NCBI GenBank assembly: GCA_026874595.1
Contig: CM049306.1
Span: forward strand, 87,061,142-87,125,141
DNA from: Sipunculus nudus
Taxonomy: Eukaryota > Annelida > Sipuncula > Golfingiida > Sipunculidae
DNA length: 64,000 bases
Reading direction: 5' to 3'
The first letter of the stretch is position 1. Each line of letters opens with the position of its first letter. Below, piece after piece: positions 48,404 to 61,204 of the stretch. The notes below the pieces were generated by a model. It ran no database searches. It had not been told where the DNA came from and saw nothing but the letters and a program-made list of their open reading frames with translations. The translations under genes were made by a program, and so were the position numbers.

Positions 48404-51400
48404 CACATAGTCATCATTTTACAGCATATGTTCTATATATATATTTATACGTGTTTCGGCGTGTGTGCGTGTCTAAGAGTCATCCCCCCACTTTGGAATA
48501 TAAATTGATGCCACTGATTTGTATTCCACACGCATCCATTTATATAATGATAAGTTTTTAAGGTGGAAACACACGCATCGTTTTATACATGGAAAATGAA
48601 CATGAAATGTATAATTGTAAAAATTAAAATGTAAAATTAACATATTACGAAGAATCCGTACGCACAGTCATATCCTGAAGTCTCTATTTCTCTCTCTCTC
48701 TCATTTTCTCTCTGCAATATTATTATTATTGTTATTATCATCATCATTATAACCAACCAGGAATTGGCAAAAGTCAGAGTTATCATTTTAAATGATTTTT
48801 TTTTATTAATAGGTATGTAAACGAGTGTAGAAGAAGAGTACCTTAACAATTATTAAACCTCTAGCAGGTTGATGTTTTAGATAACTCACCGTAACCTTTT
48901 TTCCTGGTTAGTCCTCTGCTAGGCTATCCCATCGTCCGAACCCTCGACGGAGCGGTCTCCGATTTGCTTCAAGCAGTAGTTCCGAAAACCACCGTTTAAT
49001 TGACAGTGTTTCCAGCGGACACCGAGTGGACAGTGAATAAATGCGGGTCAATAATCAACACATGCCGGCACCGTGTTCGATCTACCATACAACCGTAAAC
49101 ATGGCTACGTGATTAGAGGGAAGAAGGACTACTGCATGATGTGCTAATTACACTACACAATCCTTGTTACACGAGCTTCCCCTCAACTCCATAAATCAAG
49201 TAGCTGTTGACAGCAACTCGACGTTCAGAAAGGCATGGGCACACCTGTACTGAGTGAGCAAATAGGGGCTTGTCTGCTTATAAGTGAGTGCATACGAAAG
49301 CTCTATTTACGTGGCTAATAACAAGTCTACACGGACATAAAGGCCTCAATGTAGACTGTACGTAACGTTCATTCCAGCGATAGACTTCATGTATCACTGT
49401 CTTCAATCAAACCCAGTTCCGCCGGGAACTTCAGTAGGAAGACTGCAACAGTTTGGATCTACACTTGAAAATGTACACTTAATTATTGTGATATGTTGTG
49501 TTGGTGTAAGAAGTGAAAAAGTAATAAGCAATATCTGCGAGATATATATCAGTTTTAATGTTAAAGTATATTCTTAACCTTAAATCAATGCTGTACGTGA
49601 ATATACGTATGACCAATTGGCCAAAGTGGTAATTGCAGATGGGATATAGGACACACAGGAAAGCAGGAGCCAAAGTTTCTTCAGTCATGAATCCCTTATT
49701 AAACCATTCATGTTTCCCTTTATTTTTTTTTTTTCATTTGAGCCCTGACGCTACCTAAGTCTTTTCTAAGGGTATTTGCCTGTACACCATAATCTGGACG
49801 AGATAGGCCTGATTTGCTGAGAATATGTAAGAAAGGAGAAAGAAAATGTGAAGATAGAAGCCCATGCACCCACGGCAAAAGCCGCCCCGCCATATTTTCT
49901 ATTATATATAGTTAGAATATGATTAACATGACCTCGACTTACAAACATCCAACAACATACTATAATGCAGGTGGCATTGTTATGAATTGAGATAAATAAT
50001 TGAGAGAGTATTGAGAAAAATATGAAGAAATAAGAAATTATTTGTATGACGGGATTATTTCGAAATCGTTATGTTCAACAGATTTATAATCCCCTAATAA
50101 ATGAGAGTGAAATTAAGGTACTTTGTCTGCCCTGCTAGAAAAAAAAAGGGGGGGGGGTATCCCTGCTGGATCCCTCCAACACCCTACCACCAGTAGCAAG
50201 GCTAAAGCTGGGTGGCATGACGTCAAAATATTATGTAGTCTTCCTAGCACCATAAATGTGTTTTTTTTGTCAAGGTAGGCCCCGAAGCTGCATGCATTTA
50301 TACGTGCTTTTTATCCTTAAAATAACGGCGGGTAATTATATTACTACATTTTTCATTTAAAACGTATAAGAAAGATGCTAATTAAAGTGCGTGCATGAGA
50401 GAGAGAGAGAGAGAGGGAGAGAGAAAGAACTTTTTCCTGTCATAGCAAATACAAAATTGTTCATGACTCTAATTTGTACAATTAGCTTTTCCTATTAGTA
50501 AGTTTTAGAGTAAACCGATCACTAATATGTTAGAAACGAACATGTTTTCAATCGTTTTAGAATAATTCATTGGAAATCATATTGTCTTCAACGTTTTGTA
50601 TTGGAAAAGGAAGTAACAACTGCCAGGTCAAAACTGAATGATTAATACACATTTATAACACTTCGATTAATCCACTTTATGGGAAGTGATTATTAATTGT
50701 AGTTTCGGTTTGGTTAAGGATTCATTATCAACGTATCTCCTATCACAGTAACGGATTCTCAATTGTATTCTTACACTTCGTGGAATAGCATTAATGCAAG
50801 ACAATGTGAAATTCTAGATTTATCATTTAATCTCTTTTATATACCCCAAACCTTCTTGTCTATGGCTTATATAATTAGGCACGATATGCTACGCAGGTTC
50901 CGTTTCCCATTTTCCCAGATATCTGTTTTTGAAAGCCTGATTGTTTAAGGTTGATCGACTATAAATAAAAACGAAATTATCACGTTTGATAAGTCTGAGG
51001 TTTCACTTTCAATTTATTTCTTTGTAGCCTTTAAGTATACCGCAGGTGTTACTCATTGCTGGTACATGCTGTATAACGTAACTTTACCGACTGATCGTTT
51101 ACACTAAATGCAATTGGCCGTGATAATATTGCAGATAAAATATTACTTTCTAAGTTATTGTCTTACCGTACTTACCAAACATATTACATATTTGATCAAG
51201 ATTTTGTTCGTCATAAGGTTTAAAAAAGAAAGTTGTCCAAGACAACAATCTCTTAATCAAACTTCACAACAACGCAGGAAACATTTGTCACGTTTCAACA
51301 ACCAAACCTCCCAAGTCACATCCAAGACAAAGCCACCCCTGTTACCAATGAATAGCTCTATTATTATGGTATAGCCGCATGTATTAATTGGAGAAAATCT

Positions 51401-51850
51401 TTAAAATTAAAACATTATGATGAATCGGATTTCCTTCACAATAATATGGATTATTTCTCACGCGTTCCTCCATTTCTTTTTTAATTAAATTGTACACAGA
51501 CAAACCAAATCAGCAATGGTTAAACATACCTCTCGCCACCTGGGGGAAGTATATATAACCAGGATTGTCGCTAGAGAGACAGCAGATAAGCCTTGAAGCT
51601 ACCTGTTCTTGAATATAACTTATTCTAGGACAGTGTGTCTCGTTTAATTTGACGCATTTCTTTGGGAGGTTGGCGGATTAGGCATTCCATGGTTTTCCTA
51701 TTATCGCCCTCCCAGGCCAAGCGTTAACATAACAGTGATTTTGTGATAGAGTTGGATAATATAATATAAAGTACATTTATATCAAAATAAAGATTCCGAT
51801 CATTTTTTCCATATACAAATGTTTGGTAAGAAGTAAATATAAGGCGAAAC
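48402..51850. other. Non-coding stretch, no gene seen
   Basis: Contains small TC-rich (48687-48712) and GA-rich (50399-50424) simple repeats, a G run near 50149-50158 and a CRE palindrome at 50218-50225. No recognised coding. Confidence 0.45.
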
Positions 51851-52245
51851 CAGTGGCGTTAATTAAAGTTAAGGGGGGGGGAGACTGACAAGCGTGAGAT
51901 GGTAATCAAAGTTGAGACAACATTTTTTATAAACATACGCGTTAACCCATTCTTTATATATTTTAATATATACCAATTAGGGCTTTGAAAAAGCAAGGTG
52001 ATATGTTTATCTAAGTAGTATATGTTGATTTTAAACCAGGTTAAGATATAAGATATATATATTTCAGAGTAAACTCAGAAATCGAAAAATTATTACTTTA
52101 TTTCATTTTCAGTATTCAAATATTATTATCTGAATATCGGGGAGGGGGGGGGGGGGGTGATTATATGCATTGATCCTCCCCCCTTGCTATAAAAGGGGGG
52201 GGGGTATATACCACCCCCCCCTCCCCCAAGTATTGACGCCCCTTG
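51851..52245. mobile_element. Non-autonomous hAT-like MITE with 8-bp target duplication
   Basis: GGCGAAAC flanks the element exactly on both sides (51843-51850 and 52246-52253), an 8-bp target duplication as made by hAT transposases. The left end is CAGTGGCGTTAATT; the right end read inwards is CAAGGGGCGTCAATAC, a matching TIR with a one-base offset. G-rich blocks follow each terminus. The 395-bp length and lack of coding mark it as non-autonomous. Confidence 0.8.
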
Positions 52246-52253
52246 GGCGAAAC

Positions 52254-53950
52254 GCATGCTAGTACTTTAGATTTGATGCATCTTAATACAGATCATATTC
52301 TTGATTAGACATTTTACTTTATAATATAAAAATCGAATTGTTTGATTTGATATTTTGTTTTATTTTCACAATAAGTCAATGTAAACGATAAAATTCAGAA
52401 ACATGGTTTGCATTTAACCTTTTTTTTTAGCAGCGTAATCATGCCAGAGAAAAATTTCAGTAATTTAAAATTGCATCGTTCAGTGTCGATTTACCCGGAG
52501 CACACAGAATCAGGGGACATATAAATAACGATGATTACTAGCACCAGTTCTATATTTTGTAATTCCTTGCATTTACGTGTGTATTTCATGTTGTGTGTTT
52601 TATTGATTTCTGAGCGAAAATTGGTTACAATTATCAGATATATGACAATGAATGATTTTCAATTCATTATTACCAACAGAACTCGTTATGACGCAGTTGA
52701 TATAGTGCATAATGTCTTGTTTGCCACAGTCCAAGATTATGGTAATCTGTTAAATATTTATTGCTTGCCAATATTATTTGGTAGGCTGGAAACTTTCACT
52801 TTACGCCTCCAGCAAGTTGTTTGGCAGTTTTAGTAAATTAGGGAAGGGGGTTGTAATGATTTGAATAACCGATCTTCAGCTCTGATCCCCGTTTTATGTT
52901 TTAAGATAAACATCACATCTGGAAGGTTATTGCAATAGAACATGATCAGTTTGGAAAAGAGTCATTTTTTAAATCCACACATTCAGGTTGCTTGGTAAAC
53001 CCGCGAGCACTTACAGCAGCTGCGATCGTTAAAGCAAGGCGGACTATCAGGATTCCATATAATTCTAAACATCACTCTCACTGTAGGACATATTGGTGCA
53101 CCCTCATCCTTTATCTATGCCTTGATGGAATCTAGTCCCATATCATGTGTCCTAGAACTGAGATAAACCAATATCAGGTCATGAAATGGATAAACTAATG
53201 ATATTATCATGTCCCAGGGGCGACAAACATAAAAAATAAAATGTAGGGGCGAAGATGTTTATGTGTGAATAATAGGTCCATGGACTGATGGTGGCGCTGT
53301 ATATTAAATGAGGATGAAGGTAACTGTATGATTCTTTAATTTGAGCATTTGGGCATGGTCCGAAGAAGTGTTATTCCTCTTTAAACTTTGCCGATACAAG
53401 TTATCTTAATCCAAACTCTCTCTGCCGTTAGACGATAAACTGAATGATGGATGTATAGAAAATACGATATACTGAATCTTTGATATTTCACTGTACGTGG
53501 CATTGGTTCATTATCAATATCTATTAACCTAATCATAAATGTCACACAAAATGTACAGCCAACTTTAGGCAACTTCTCTGAGCAAGCGAAATGCTTAATT
53601 TTTTTTCATATGTAATACATACTGGAGTCGGAACCAGTCTGCCGGGAGTACCTAAGATGGCGTTGTACGCCCGTCTCTATGATTGGCCTAGAGCAGCGGT
53701 GCCGTAATAGAGCAGGGTACCAGTCTAACCTGACAGGTTTATTTCTCCCACTCGCGGGTGCTGCCGTTTTGTGTCCACAGTGGACTCCACACTAAAACCC
53801 GGATGTCACAGGTCACATTTCGAAATTAAGTGTATACCGCTAGTAGGAATGATATATTTTAATAAGCTTCCTGGTTTTCAGGTTTTATATGCAAGAGCTA
53901 ATAAATAATCCAGAAGTCATAACGTTCGAAATTGTATCAGTCTTTCATTA
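52254..53950. other. Non-coding stretch, no gene seen
   Basis: An ATG-started 100-codon frame (52531-52833) has a hydrophobic N-terminal stretch but no recognisable family, and its codons have the AT bias of the surrounding DNA. Not called. Confidence 0.45.
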
Positions 53951-54012
53951 AGGCGCTGTCGGGCATCGGACCGAGCTCCACCTCCAACGATTAACTACCA
54001 GGCCATGGCCCC
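53951..54012 (-). mobile_element. tRNA-like SINE head, minus strand (decayed)
   Basis: On the minus strand, ATGGCCTGGTAGTTAATCG resembles an A box and D arm, and GAGCTCGGTCCGATGCCC a T arm with B box (GGTCCGATGCC against GGTTCGA.TCC). Cloverleaf stems are not intact, so a SINE remnant is likelier than a tRNA gene. Confidence 0.35.
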
Positions 54013-55559
54013 AGTAATCGTTTATATACTTATCATGTTACCCCGAAAGTCAAACATGTTAGAGTGAAATAAAAATGATTTAGTTTCAAACCGGAAAGTT
54101 CATCGTGGTAAATGTTATATCCATCAAAGGACCTTCATTCTTCACAAGTGCTATCGCTAAATTACTGGATCCTCAACTGCTTTATCATATATATTTCATA
54201 AAGTGTATATATGCAAAAGAAACTCTTCAAATCACCAGTTTTTATGGTTGAACATCTAGAGGTAGTTATCTACTTTTCATACAATGCCATAAAATGGATT
54301 ATGGACAGTTCTTTATGTTACCTTTTCAGCATTTGAATATATGGAATATGTATCCATTGTATTTTCGTATTATTTTCAAAACCCGCAAAATTACTACTGA
54401 TATTTACAACAAACCATTCTGTTGTTTAAGAATATAGTTTGGAATACACCCAGGCCGTGTACCATGCCTTAATTGTAGAGAGTGTTACTTACATGCTGAA
54501 ATTACATCACTGAACTAACAGACGGTATATTATTGGCCAGATATGGAAAACACGTTTTATTCATTGATGGATACAATGAAGGTTATTGGATCTATGCCAT
54601 CATCCTAAGCCTGATGGACATGGGATAATTTACGATCACAAAATGGCCTCGCCTGAGTCATCATCTGGTCTGACATAGTATAAGAGAAGAGAAATTTAAC
54701 GGAAAAAAGTTCATAATGTTTGCGTGAGATGTGGGTATAAAACAGCGTGGTATTCAAATTCAACTTGCAGCGTAACGCCATAGAAGGCCACGTGAATAAC
54801 ACTGTCAGCAAGATGCCTTCTGAGATGCTCGGCGGCATAAAACCAACTACTACCATTGTAGACAGGTGTTACTTTCAACGAGGAATTGACCGGTCCTCCC
54901 GCTGTGTTCAGAACATGATTGATGCCTCGGGAGTAATTGGATGTAGCCGGCTTATAATTGTCGGTCCTGGTTCAACATTACCACCCGGAAACACCTTGTA
55001 TGGCTAGCTTTACAAATGGTAGTCACATATCACTCATGAGCCGTGCGGAAAGGTCACCCCAGGTCTGAGGTACTTTGCACTTGCACGCTGTACTTTCCCA
55101 AGGTAAAGGCCAAATTAGGCGCACAGCAATGGCTGACATGATTACACGATTCGGTGATAAGACACTGTCGGTTGGGTGATGAAATAATTGGCAGTTTAAG
55201 ACAAGAATTATTCAAGTGATAGAAACACATAAACAACTACGGACAAAGTAAAACGAGAAGGACCATTTATAAAGATAAGACCCATCTCAAGACCAATCGG
55301 CAATCCTTCACCGTTCCGCTCTGATGGCCAGTTTACGACCCCCTGCGGTACCGTTTATGTCCAGCACCAGTTTCAGAAAGAATCACTGGCAAATTAAAAA
55401 AAAAAAAAATGATTTAATAAAACATTTTAAATTTCCTTAGAAAACACGAAAAAAAATTGGTAAAATGTTTTCAACTTGAGCATACAATGTATATATATTG
55501 TCTCCTGGGCTCCTTGTATGACATGTCAACGCTGATTTCTAAGTCTCTAAATATAACTG
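54013..55559. other. Non-coding stretch, no gene seen
   Basis: An 86-codon frame at 54747-55007 and its antisense shadow match nothing known. No element recognised. Confidence 0.45.
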
Positions 55560-55997
55560 AAAATGCATAATAAAAATAAAATGTAGGTGGCGCCACTACA
55601 GCGGAAAGGGCTATTCATGATCATTAATTTTACCAAATATCTGAAGGATCCATGCAATCATTACTGAGTAATCTTATCTTCCGGTATGAATTTTATATAT
55701 CAACAGCTCAAAAAGTTAAAATTTCGCAATTATGCATGCAGTAGAACTGAAGAACTGGTTTGGCCGATTTTCTTAATATTTTACATAGAAACCGTGTAAT
55801 ATGTTTTTGTTTTGGAGCCTTGAACACGCGCGTAACTCACAAAATATAGGCCAAAGTGACCTATTTTTTTGTATGCAAGGAGATTTACCATGGATCTACC
55901 TGGATTTGAGCAGGATTTCTATGTAAACGGTTACGATTTGTGCTCAGTTAACGGATAGACTGACGACGAACAAAGGGTGATGGTCATCTGAGCTAAA
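55560..55997 (+). repeat. Solo copy related to the 340-bp array
   Basis: It carries GTAGGTGGCGCCAC at 55584, later TTTGGAGCC, AAGTGACCTA, GGTTACGATTTGTGC, GTTAACGGA, GACGACGAACAAAGGGTGAT and CTGAGCTAAAC (to 55997), in the order seen in the last unit of the 9591-12362 array. It has a single unit plus the same 3' tail, indicating a mobile family whose core can expand in tandem. Confidence 0.65.
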
Positions 55998-57985
55998 CAA
56001 TACCTTCTCCCTACATATTTTGGCCCAAAAGTGCCAAGAACAGTTAAATTGTTTCCAGAGGCCTAAACACAGGCGTGAAATGCTTGTTATATCATACCCC
56101 TGCAAAGAAATAAACAAATAATATGTGCATATTAAATGAAGTAATTCAGTCGTAAAGAGGGGGAGGGGGGGAGGAGGCAAAAAGCAAGGTACTGCCACTC
56201 AGTGATATTGAACTATCTTTAGACAATATCTTTGCAGAAATATTTATTTTAAATGTATAGAATGTCCTTTTCTAAATCAAAGTAATATAGTCATGAAAGT
56301 TAAAGACTTAAGTGCTTTCACTGACGTGAAACGCTGTTGATCATTTCCGCACAACAGTTTATGAATGAAGTAATTTAGTCGGATTAGTCTTTTCTCAAAA
56401 TGTTTAGGTATATATAAAAATAAAATGAAATTACGTCATCACCCTCCATAATCCAAATAATTTATTAAAAATTTTAAAAAGATGTGACTGCATGTCACTC
56501 AACTCACTTTGCCTTTGCTTAGTGATATTACAATTGCTACAAAAATATTTTTTTTTGCATGTAAGTAGGTCATGGTGATGACTGTAAATGTAGGTCATGC
56601 CCATTTTTATGACATCTGAAATATCATTTGCATATGTCAGTCCACGTGTGGAGCCCCGTTTCTCTCCATGGCATCACCCGAGGGGTAGGCGGTCCGTATT
56701 CCAGCTCGGCAAACCATCTCGTTGACAGTTTAATTGGACAGTCGCTGATGTCATGGACCCAAATCCGACAAGTCCTTAAATAAGAGTAGGAACTGATTTT
56801 TTCACCAGGGCATCAAGGCGTAAGTTCATTGGTGCGGAGTGATATCCAATTTATATTTATATTCGTTGTTTTTAACTGTGTGGCTTCACAGTAAGCCTCA
56901 GGCCAGATGGCGCCAAGATAGCTAAAAAAGAGGGCGGACCGATGAAGCCCCGTCCGCGACCCCGATAAGCTTGTTGCGCGGAATTGGCCGACAATTAAAT
57001 TTGTATGGTTCAGATGGCTTGCTGATTAGATGCCTGATCGGTTATATGTACGTCAATACACCCTCAAGTGGTGATTCTGTCCTGCCTAATCTCGGCTTAA
57101 AACCAGGTCACCAGGGAATTTATATTGAACAACGCAGCAAAAAATGTAAAAATCTTATTTCTATAAATGTGTGGCGTGCAAAAATAAACACCCATAGATT
57201 TTGAAAACCAGTACATCAGAATCGTCTGTTGTGAATACAGATGATCCGACAGGAAAACTTGTCACATCTCTGGTCGGACACAAATGAATTTTACTTGATA
57301 TAAGTGAATTTTCAATGATATAACTAAATTAACGCTAAACTTAAAAAAAAATCGATATCTTATTACGTTAACACTGCGGGGGGGTGGGGGCAATTTAAGC
57401 GATTTCGAAACATTACAGTTTTGCTTTTTATTGGTTCATATATTTTGGTGAGGAAAAACATAAGTCAAAATCGACGGCCTAAATAAGACCATGACCCAAG
57501 TAGCTGAATCTAAATCTCATATCATATCTGATCATAAGCTGACATTAACATTCTTGATTTATTCCATAATTCTATATATTTAATATCATTATTCTATATT
57601 TTTTACCATATATTCTATAGAATTCTATATATTATATTTTTATAACATAATTTCTATATTAAGACAGGGAAAGTTATTATATGATATGCGCTTTTCGTGG
57701 ATGTCGCCGCAGCTCCTACACAGCACATCAAAAGAACTACCTGCATATACAGCAATTACTGCAGCTGTGTCATAAAATAATTCAATTAATGTTTCTTTCA
57801 TCGTATTTAGAGGTTACATCACAATGACAATAGGGAATATAAAATACTTTCATCAGAACAATGTGTTTCTTATACACTCAATATTGTATAAATGCTTGCT
57901 CAACCTATATTAATATTCCTAGACGGACGCTACCCGGCATTAAGTTGATGATTCATAAATTGTAAAGGCCGCATGGCAGAAATCA

Positions 57986-57988
<3 letters not shown>
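55998..57988. other. Non-coding stretch, no gene seen
   Basis: G-rich stretches near 56159-56176 and 57377-57390; a moderately GC-rich segment 56640-56990. No recognised coding. Confidence 0.45.

Positions 57989-58041
<53 letters not shown>
57989..58041. repeat. (TA)n microsatellite
   Basis: Uninterrupted TA repeat seen directly. Confidence 0.95.
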
Positions 58042-58044
<3 letters not shown>

Positions 58045-58149
58045 TTATCTTTAAGGTTCGCTAAATTAATTTTGATTTCAGTACATTAGATTTCTGCTTT
58101 GAACGACGTAACTCTACTAATTAGCATTAAGTATACGAAGCCAACACTT

Positions 58150-58850
58150 ATAAATAAGAATACGGGTAGTCAACAAGAACCGGGTTTGTGTATGATAAAG
58201 AGCCGTGTTAGAAGGAATCATGGAATGCAAAATTATAGGCAGATACGTCAAACCAGTCCTGAGATATTTGCATGGATGTCTGCAGCGTAAACTTGCTGGG
58301 CGGATCCAGGATTTTGGAAACGGGGGTCCAACCTTGGAGGACTAATGAAAAAACCTAAAAAAAGGTCCCTAGGACCGGAAAAGGAGGGGGGGGGGGTCAC
58401 GGAAGCAAAATTTTGCCTGAAACCCTTAAAAAAAGGTTGTTTCGGATAAAAGGGGGATCCGGACCACCTGGACCCCCCCCCCCCTCCTCTGTATCCGCTT
58501 CTGACTTGAATGTAGGTTGCGCCAGCTAAACGAGAAACCTATCCAAGATGTTTACCCATGTAAAATTTCAGGTGGATAAGTCAAACCACTGCAGAGATAG
58601 GAGTGATTTTAACCAAAGGCAGACGAACAGATGGACGCTGTGCAATAATGGTTGCAGCTGGTGACACCAGTTTTGAATCTGATATAAAGCTATTCAAGAG
58701 CTACATTCATGCAACATTTAGCTTGATTGGTCAAACGAGTCCCAAGATATCTGAATTTATGCGTGAAAACAAACGCACAGATGGACGCTGTGCATACAGA
58801 TCAACCCAAAATGACGGCGCAGCCGTTCACATGTGACCCGACCATAATTC
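58150..58850 (+). repeat. Degenerate ~150-bp tandem repeat interrupted by an insertion
   Basis: A block beginning GTCAAAC and continuing roughly AGTCCNGAGATAT occurs at 58247, 58580 and 58730. The last two both continue to ACAGATGGACGCTGTGC. The 58580 to 58730 distance is 150 bp; the 58247 to 58580 distance is larger by about the size of the element at 58296-58503, which sits in the first unit. Confidence 0.55.
58296..58503. mobile_element. GC-edged element, 'ggcggatccagg' family
   Basis: Edges CTGGGCGGATCCAGGA (left) and, reversed, CAGAAGCGGATACAGAGG (right) are inverted copies. ACTTG lies next to both ends (58291-58295 and 58504-58508), a possible partial target duplication. Interior has G runs and AACCCTTAAAAAAAGGTTG, as in the 17.2-17.7 kb copies. 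About 208 bp, non-coding. Confidence 0.6.
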
Positions 58851-60888
58851 CGAGTTTCTTAAAATTCCGTCCGGTTGTTACGGAGGAGTTCTCCGGAAAC
58901 ATGCGGCGGCGGCGGCGTCTGGCTGAAAACATAGTATCCGCAAAACTCTGTTTTGGCGGATACAATTATATATACATAATATCATTGTGCGCGCCTCCAC
59001 GCCATAAGAGCACCTGTCATGCGCTATATCAACTGAACAAACTTTTGAAAATAGTTGCTTTACTGTATCATCATTTTACAACCGCAAGAAAGGCAAATTA
59101 AACGATTTTTTACTGCATAGAACGGGAATGAAATTGCAGCATTGCACACAAACATTAGATTGACGCTATGTACGTTTTTTCTTTTGTTTTCATCATTATG
59201 AAATTAAACGAGAAAATGAAACGCGAAACAGAACAAAGTATGAAACACTGATATTAATTATTCAGACATGAAAAAGTATGTCAGACATTTGATAAATATG
59301 TCAAATAGATAACTGAAGTTGATTTTATAAACCCGTCTATCACGTACCTTGGATTTTATTTTGTTGTGTTCTCTTTATGCGTTGCCTGGATATATATAAC
59401 ACAATACTGGAACCGCGTTTATGATACAGACTGGCAAAGGTCTGTGGTAGTCAACCAGTGGTATGCCTGTCTGAGTGATAATTAGAGATTTTAGTTGAAC
59501 AGCACGAAGGCAGGTGGTATTGTGTGGGTATAAGAATGTACCAGACCGGGTATAATGGCGGTGTAGCTTAACCTACGTCAGTGATATTGTTTTCGCTGAG
59601 TGCTTCCCCGGGGCCATTATGACGGCTTAACTAAACCAAGCCACCCTCCGCCTGTATGGGAATGCTACCAGATTCTCTGGGTTGTGGGTGCCACTATTGG
59701 CGTGCGGCCGTGAGGGCGTTCTGAAGTGGGCGTCACTGGAAAGACTGCCTGGAGACCTCATAAAAAATACATGCAAATAATCTGTCATCTGTATATATTA
59801 AATATTTCCATTACCTTTTGTTCTTGTATATCAGTTATTCTGTGCAAAACCGGATATGTGGGTCTACGTATAAATTAGAACGGATTCATCTGGTTCAGAG
59901 TGGACATAGAAACAGATGTGGTCCATAAAAAGATTAAAATATCATGGATGTCACTGGCAGGTCTATACATACAGGAGAAATAATAAAATACAATTATATA
60001 TACCTGCTGTCAACCTTTTCAAAACCTCAATCAATTTTTTATTTTGTTCCAGTATATTAAATGATCAAGTCTGGTTCTTTCAGGATATTTAGGAAGAGAA
60101 CCTTGCATCAGAATTAAATATTACTGTGCATCTCATAACAGTCTGTTAGTGGTCTACAAAAGTTAATTGATTCCACTCGTGGTTCTCCATGACGTTCTTT
60201 TATATTTTACTTTGCCCGCCTCGCTATTAACAAGTCATCAGCGATGAAAAATGCATCATTAAAGCTGGATTCTTGGAAGATATTGCCCCATTCATAAACG
60301 CCCACGACACCGGGTTTGATGCAAGAACCGGGCTCCGAACAAAATGTCACATAGTTACTTTGTTTAAACCAAAAAACTGTAGATAATTACTTGTCACATT
60401 TACCGCATAGTCTTTGTAGGGCTGAATAATGGTATTTTAGACCGTTTAATGCACTGATTGAACATTTAACAAAGCTGTTGTAACAGTGACAGATTTGGTT
60501 GTAGTTTGTTTGCAGAGGGCAGTTTCGTGTGGGAGCAATGACAGATCAGCATCTATGGCTAGTTATGACTATAGGAGTCTAGTTTTAGACGAATCTTATT
60601 TAAATTTAATAAAAAATTGCAGTCATACATATGTCACAATCATTTACACTATTTCGCTTATTTTCGATCAAAGCAACTACATACAGCATTGACGGCATAT
60701 TGTAAGGTTTACTGCACATCAGATTCATGCTATATGGCACAATGGCAATAGATAGTAACTTCATGAGCGCAAGCAATAAATTTGACTCGTTTCAGTCGAT
60801 GAAAAAGTCGTTGATATAAAGAAAAAAACAGGATATAACAGGTTCCTGTATAGTACTTTTGGGCACGCCTATTTAAATTGTAAAAGCC
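58504..60888. other. Non-coding stretch with one strong hairpin
   Basis: A hairpin at 58934-58963 pairs GTATCCGC.AAAAC with GTTTTGGCGGATAC around TCT. (CGG)n lies at about 58903-58917. The segment 59540-59760 is GC-richer. No gene recognised. Confidence 0.45.
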
Positions 60889-61182
60889 CAGAGGCGTAAC
60901 CAGCCATGACCGTGCGCGGGGGGGGGGGGGGGGGGGGGGGGGCAAGACTCAAGAGGTTTCCCCGATTCTGTACCTCTTTTTTCTTCTTCCTTCCCTTTCT
61001 GCTTTTCCTTTCCCTTTCCTTTTCTTTTCTTCCCCTTTTCTTCTTCCTTCCATTTCTCTTCTACCCTCTTTCCCCTTTTTTCTTTTTTTTTACTTCCTTT
61101 TTTCCCTCCCCGATTTTTTGCCCCCTTCCCATTTTTAGGGGTCGGGGGGGGGGGGGGGGGCACCCCCCTGGATACGCCACTG
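60889..61182. mobile_element. GC-edged element with poly-G ends and a pyrimidine core
   Basis: Left CAGAGGCGTAACCAG and right, reversed, CAGTGGCGTATCCAGGGGGG are a TIR pair. Both ends carry long G runs (60918-60942 and about 61144-61160). Flanks TAAAAGCC and TATGAGAC agree at five of eight bases, compatible with a decayed 8-bp duplication. The hAT-type assignment is inferred from the CAG.GGCG start. Confidence 0.55.
60969..61135. repeat. Polypyrimidine tract
   Basis: About 165 bases almost entirely C and T on the plus strand, inside the poly-G-edged element. Such tracts can form triplex DNA. The long low-complexity frames read from it on both strands are artefacts. Confidence 0.85.
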
Positions 61183-61204
61183 TATGAGACTTTTATGAGT
61201 GATA

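Noticed and set aside
52531-52833. 100-codon ATG frame with a hydrophobic start
   Set aside because: No recognisable family, no context, and codon choice indistinguishable from the AT-rich background.
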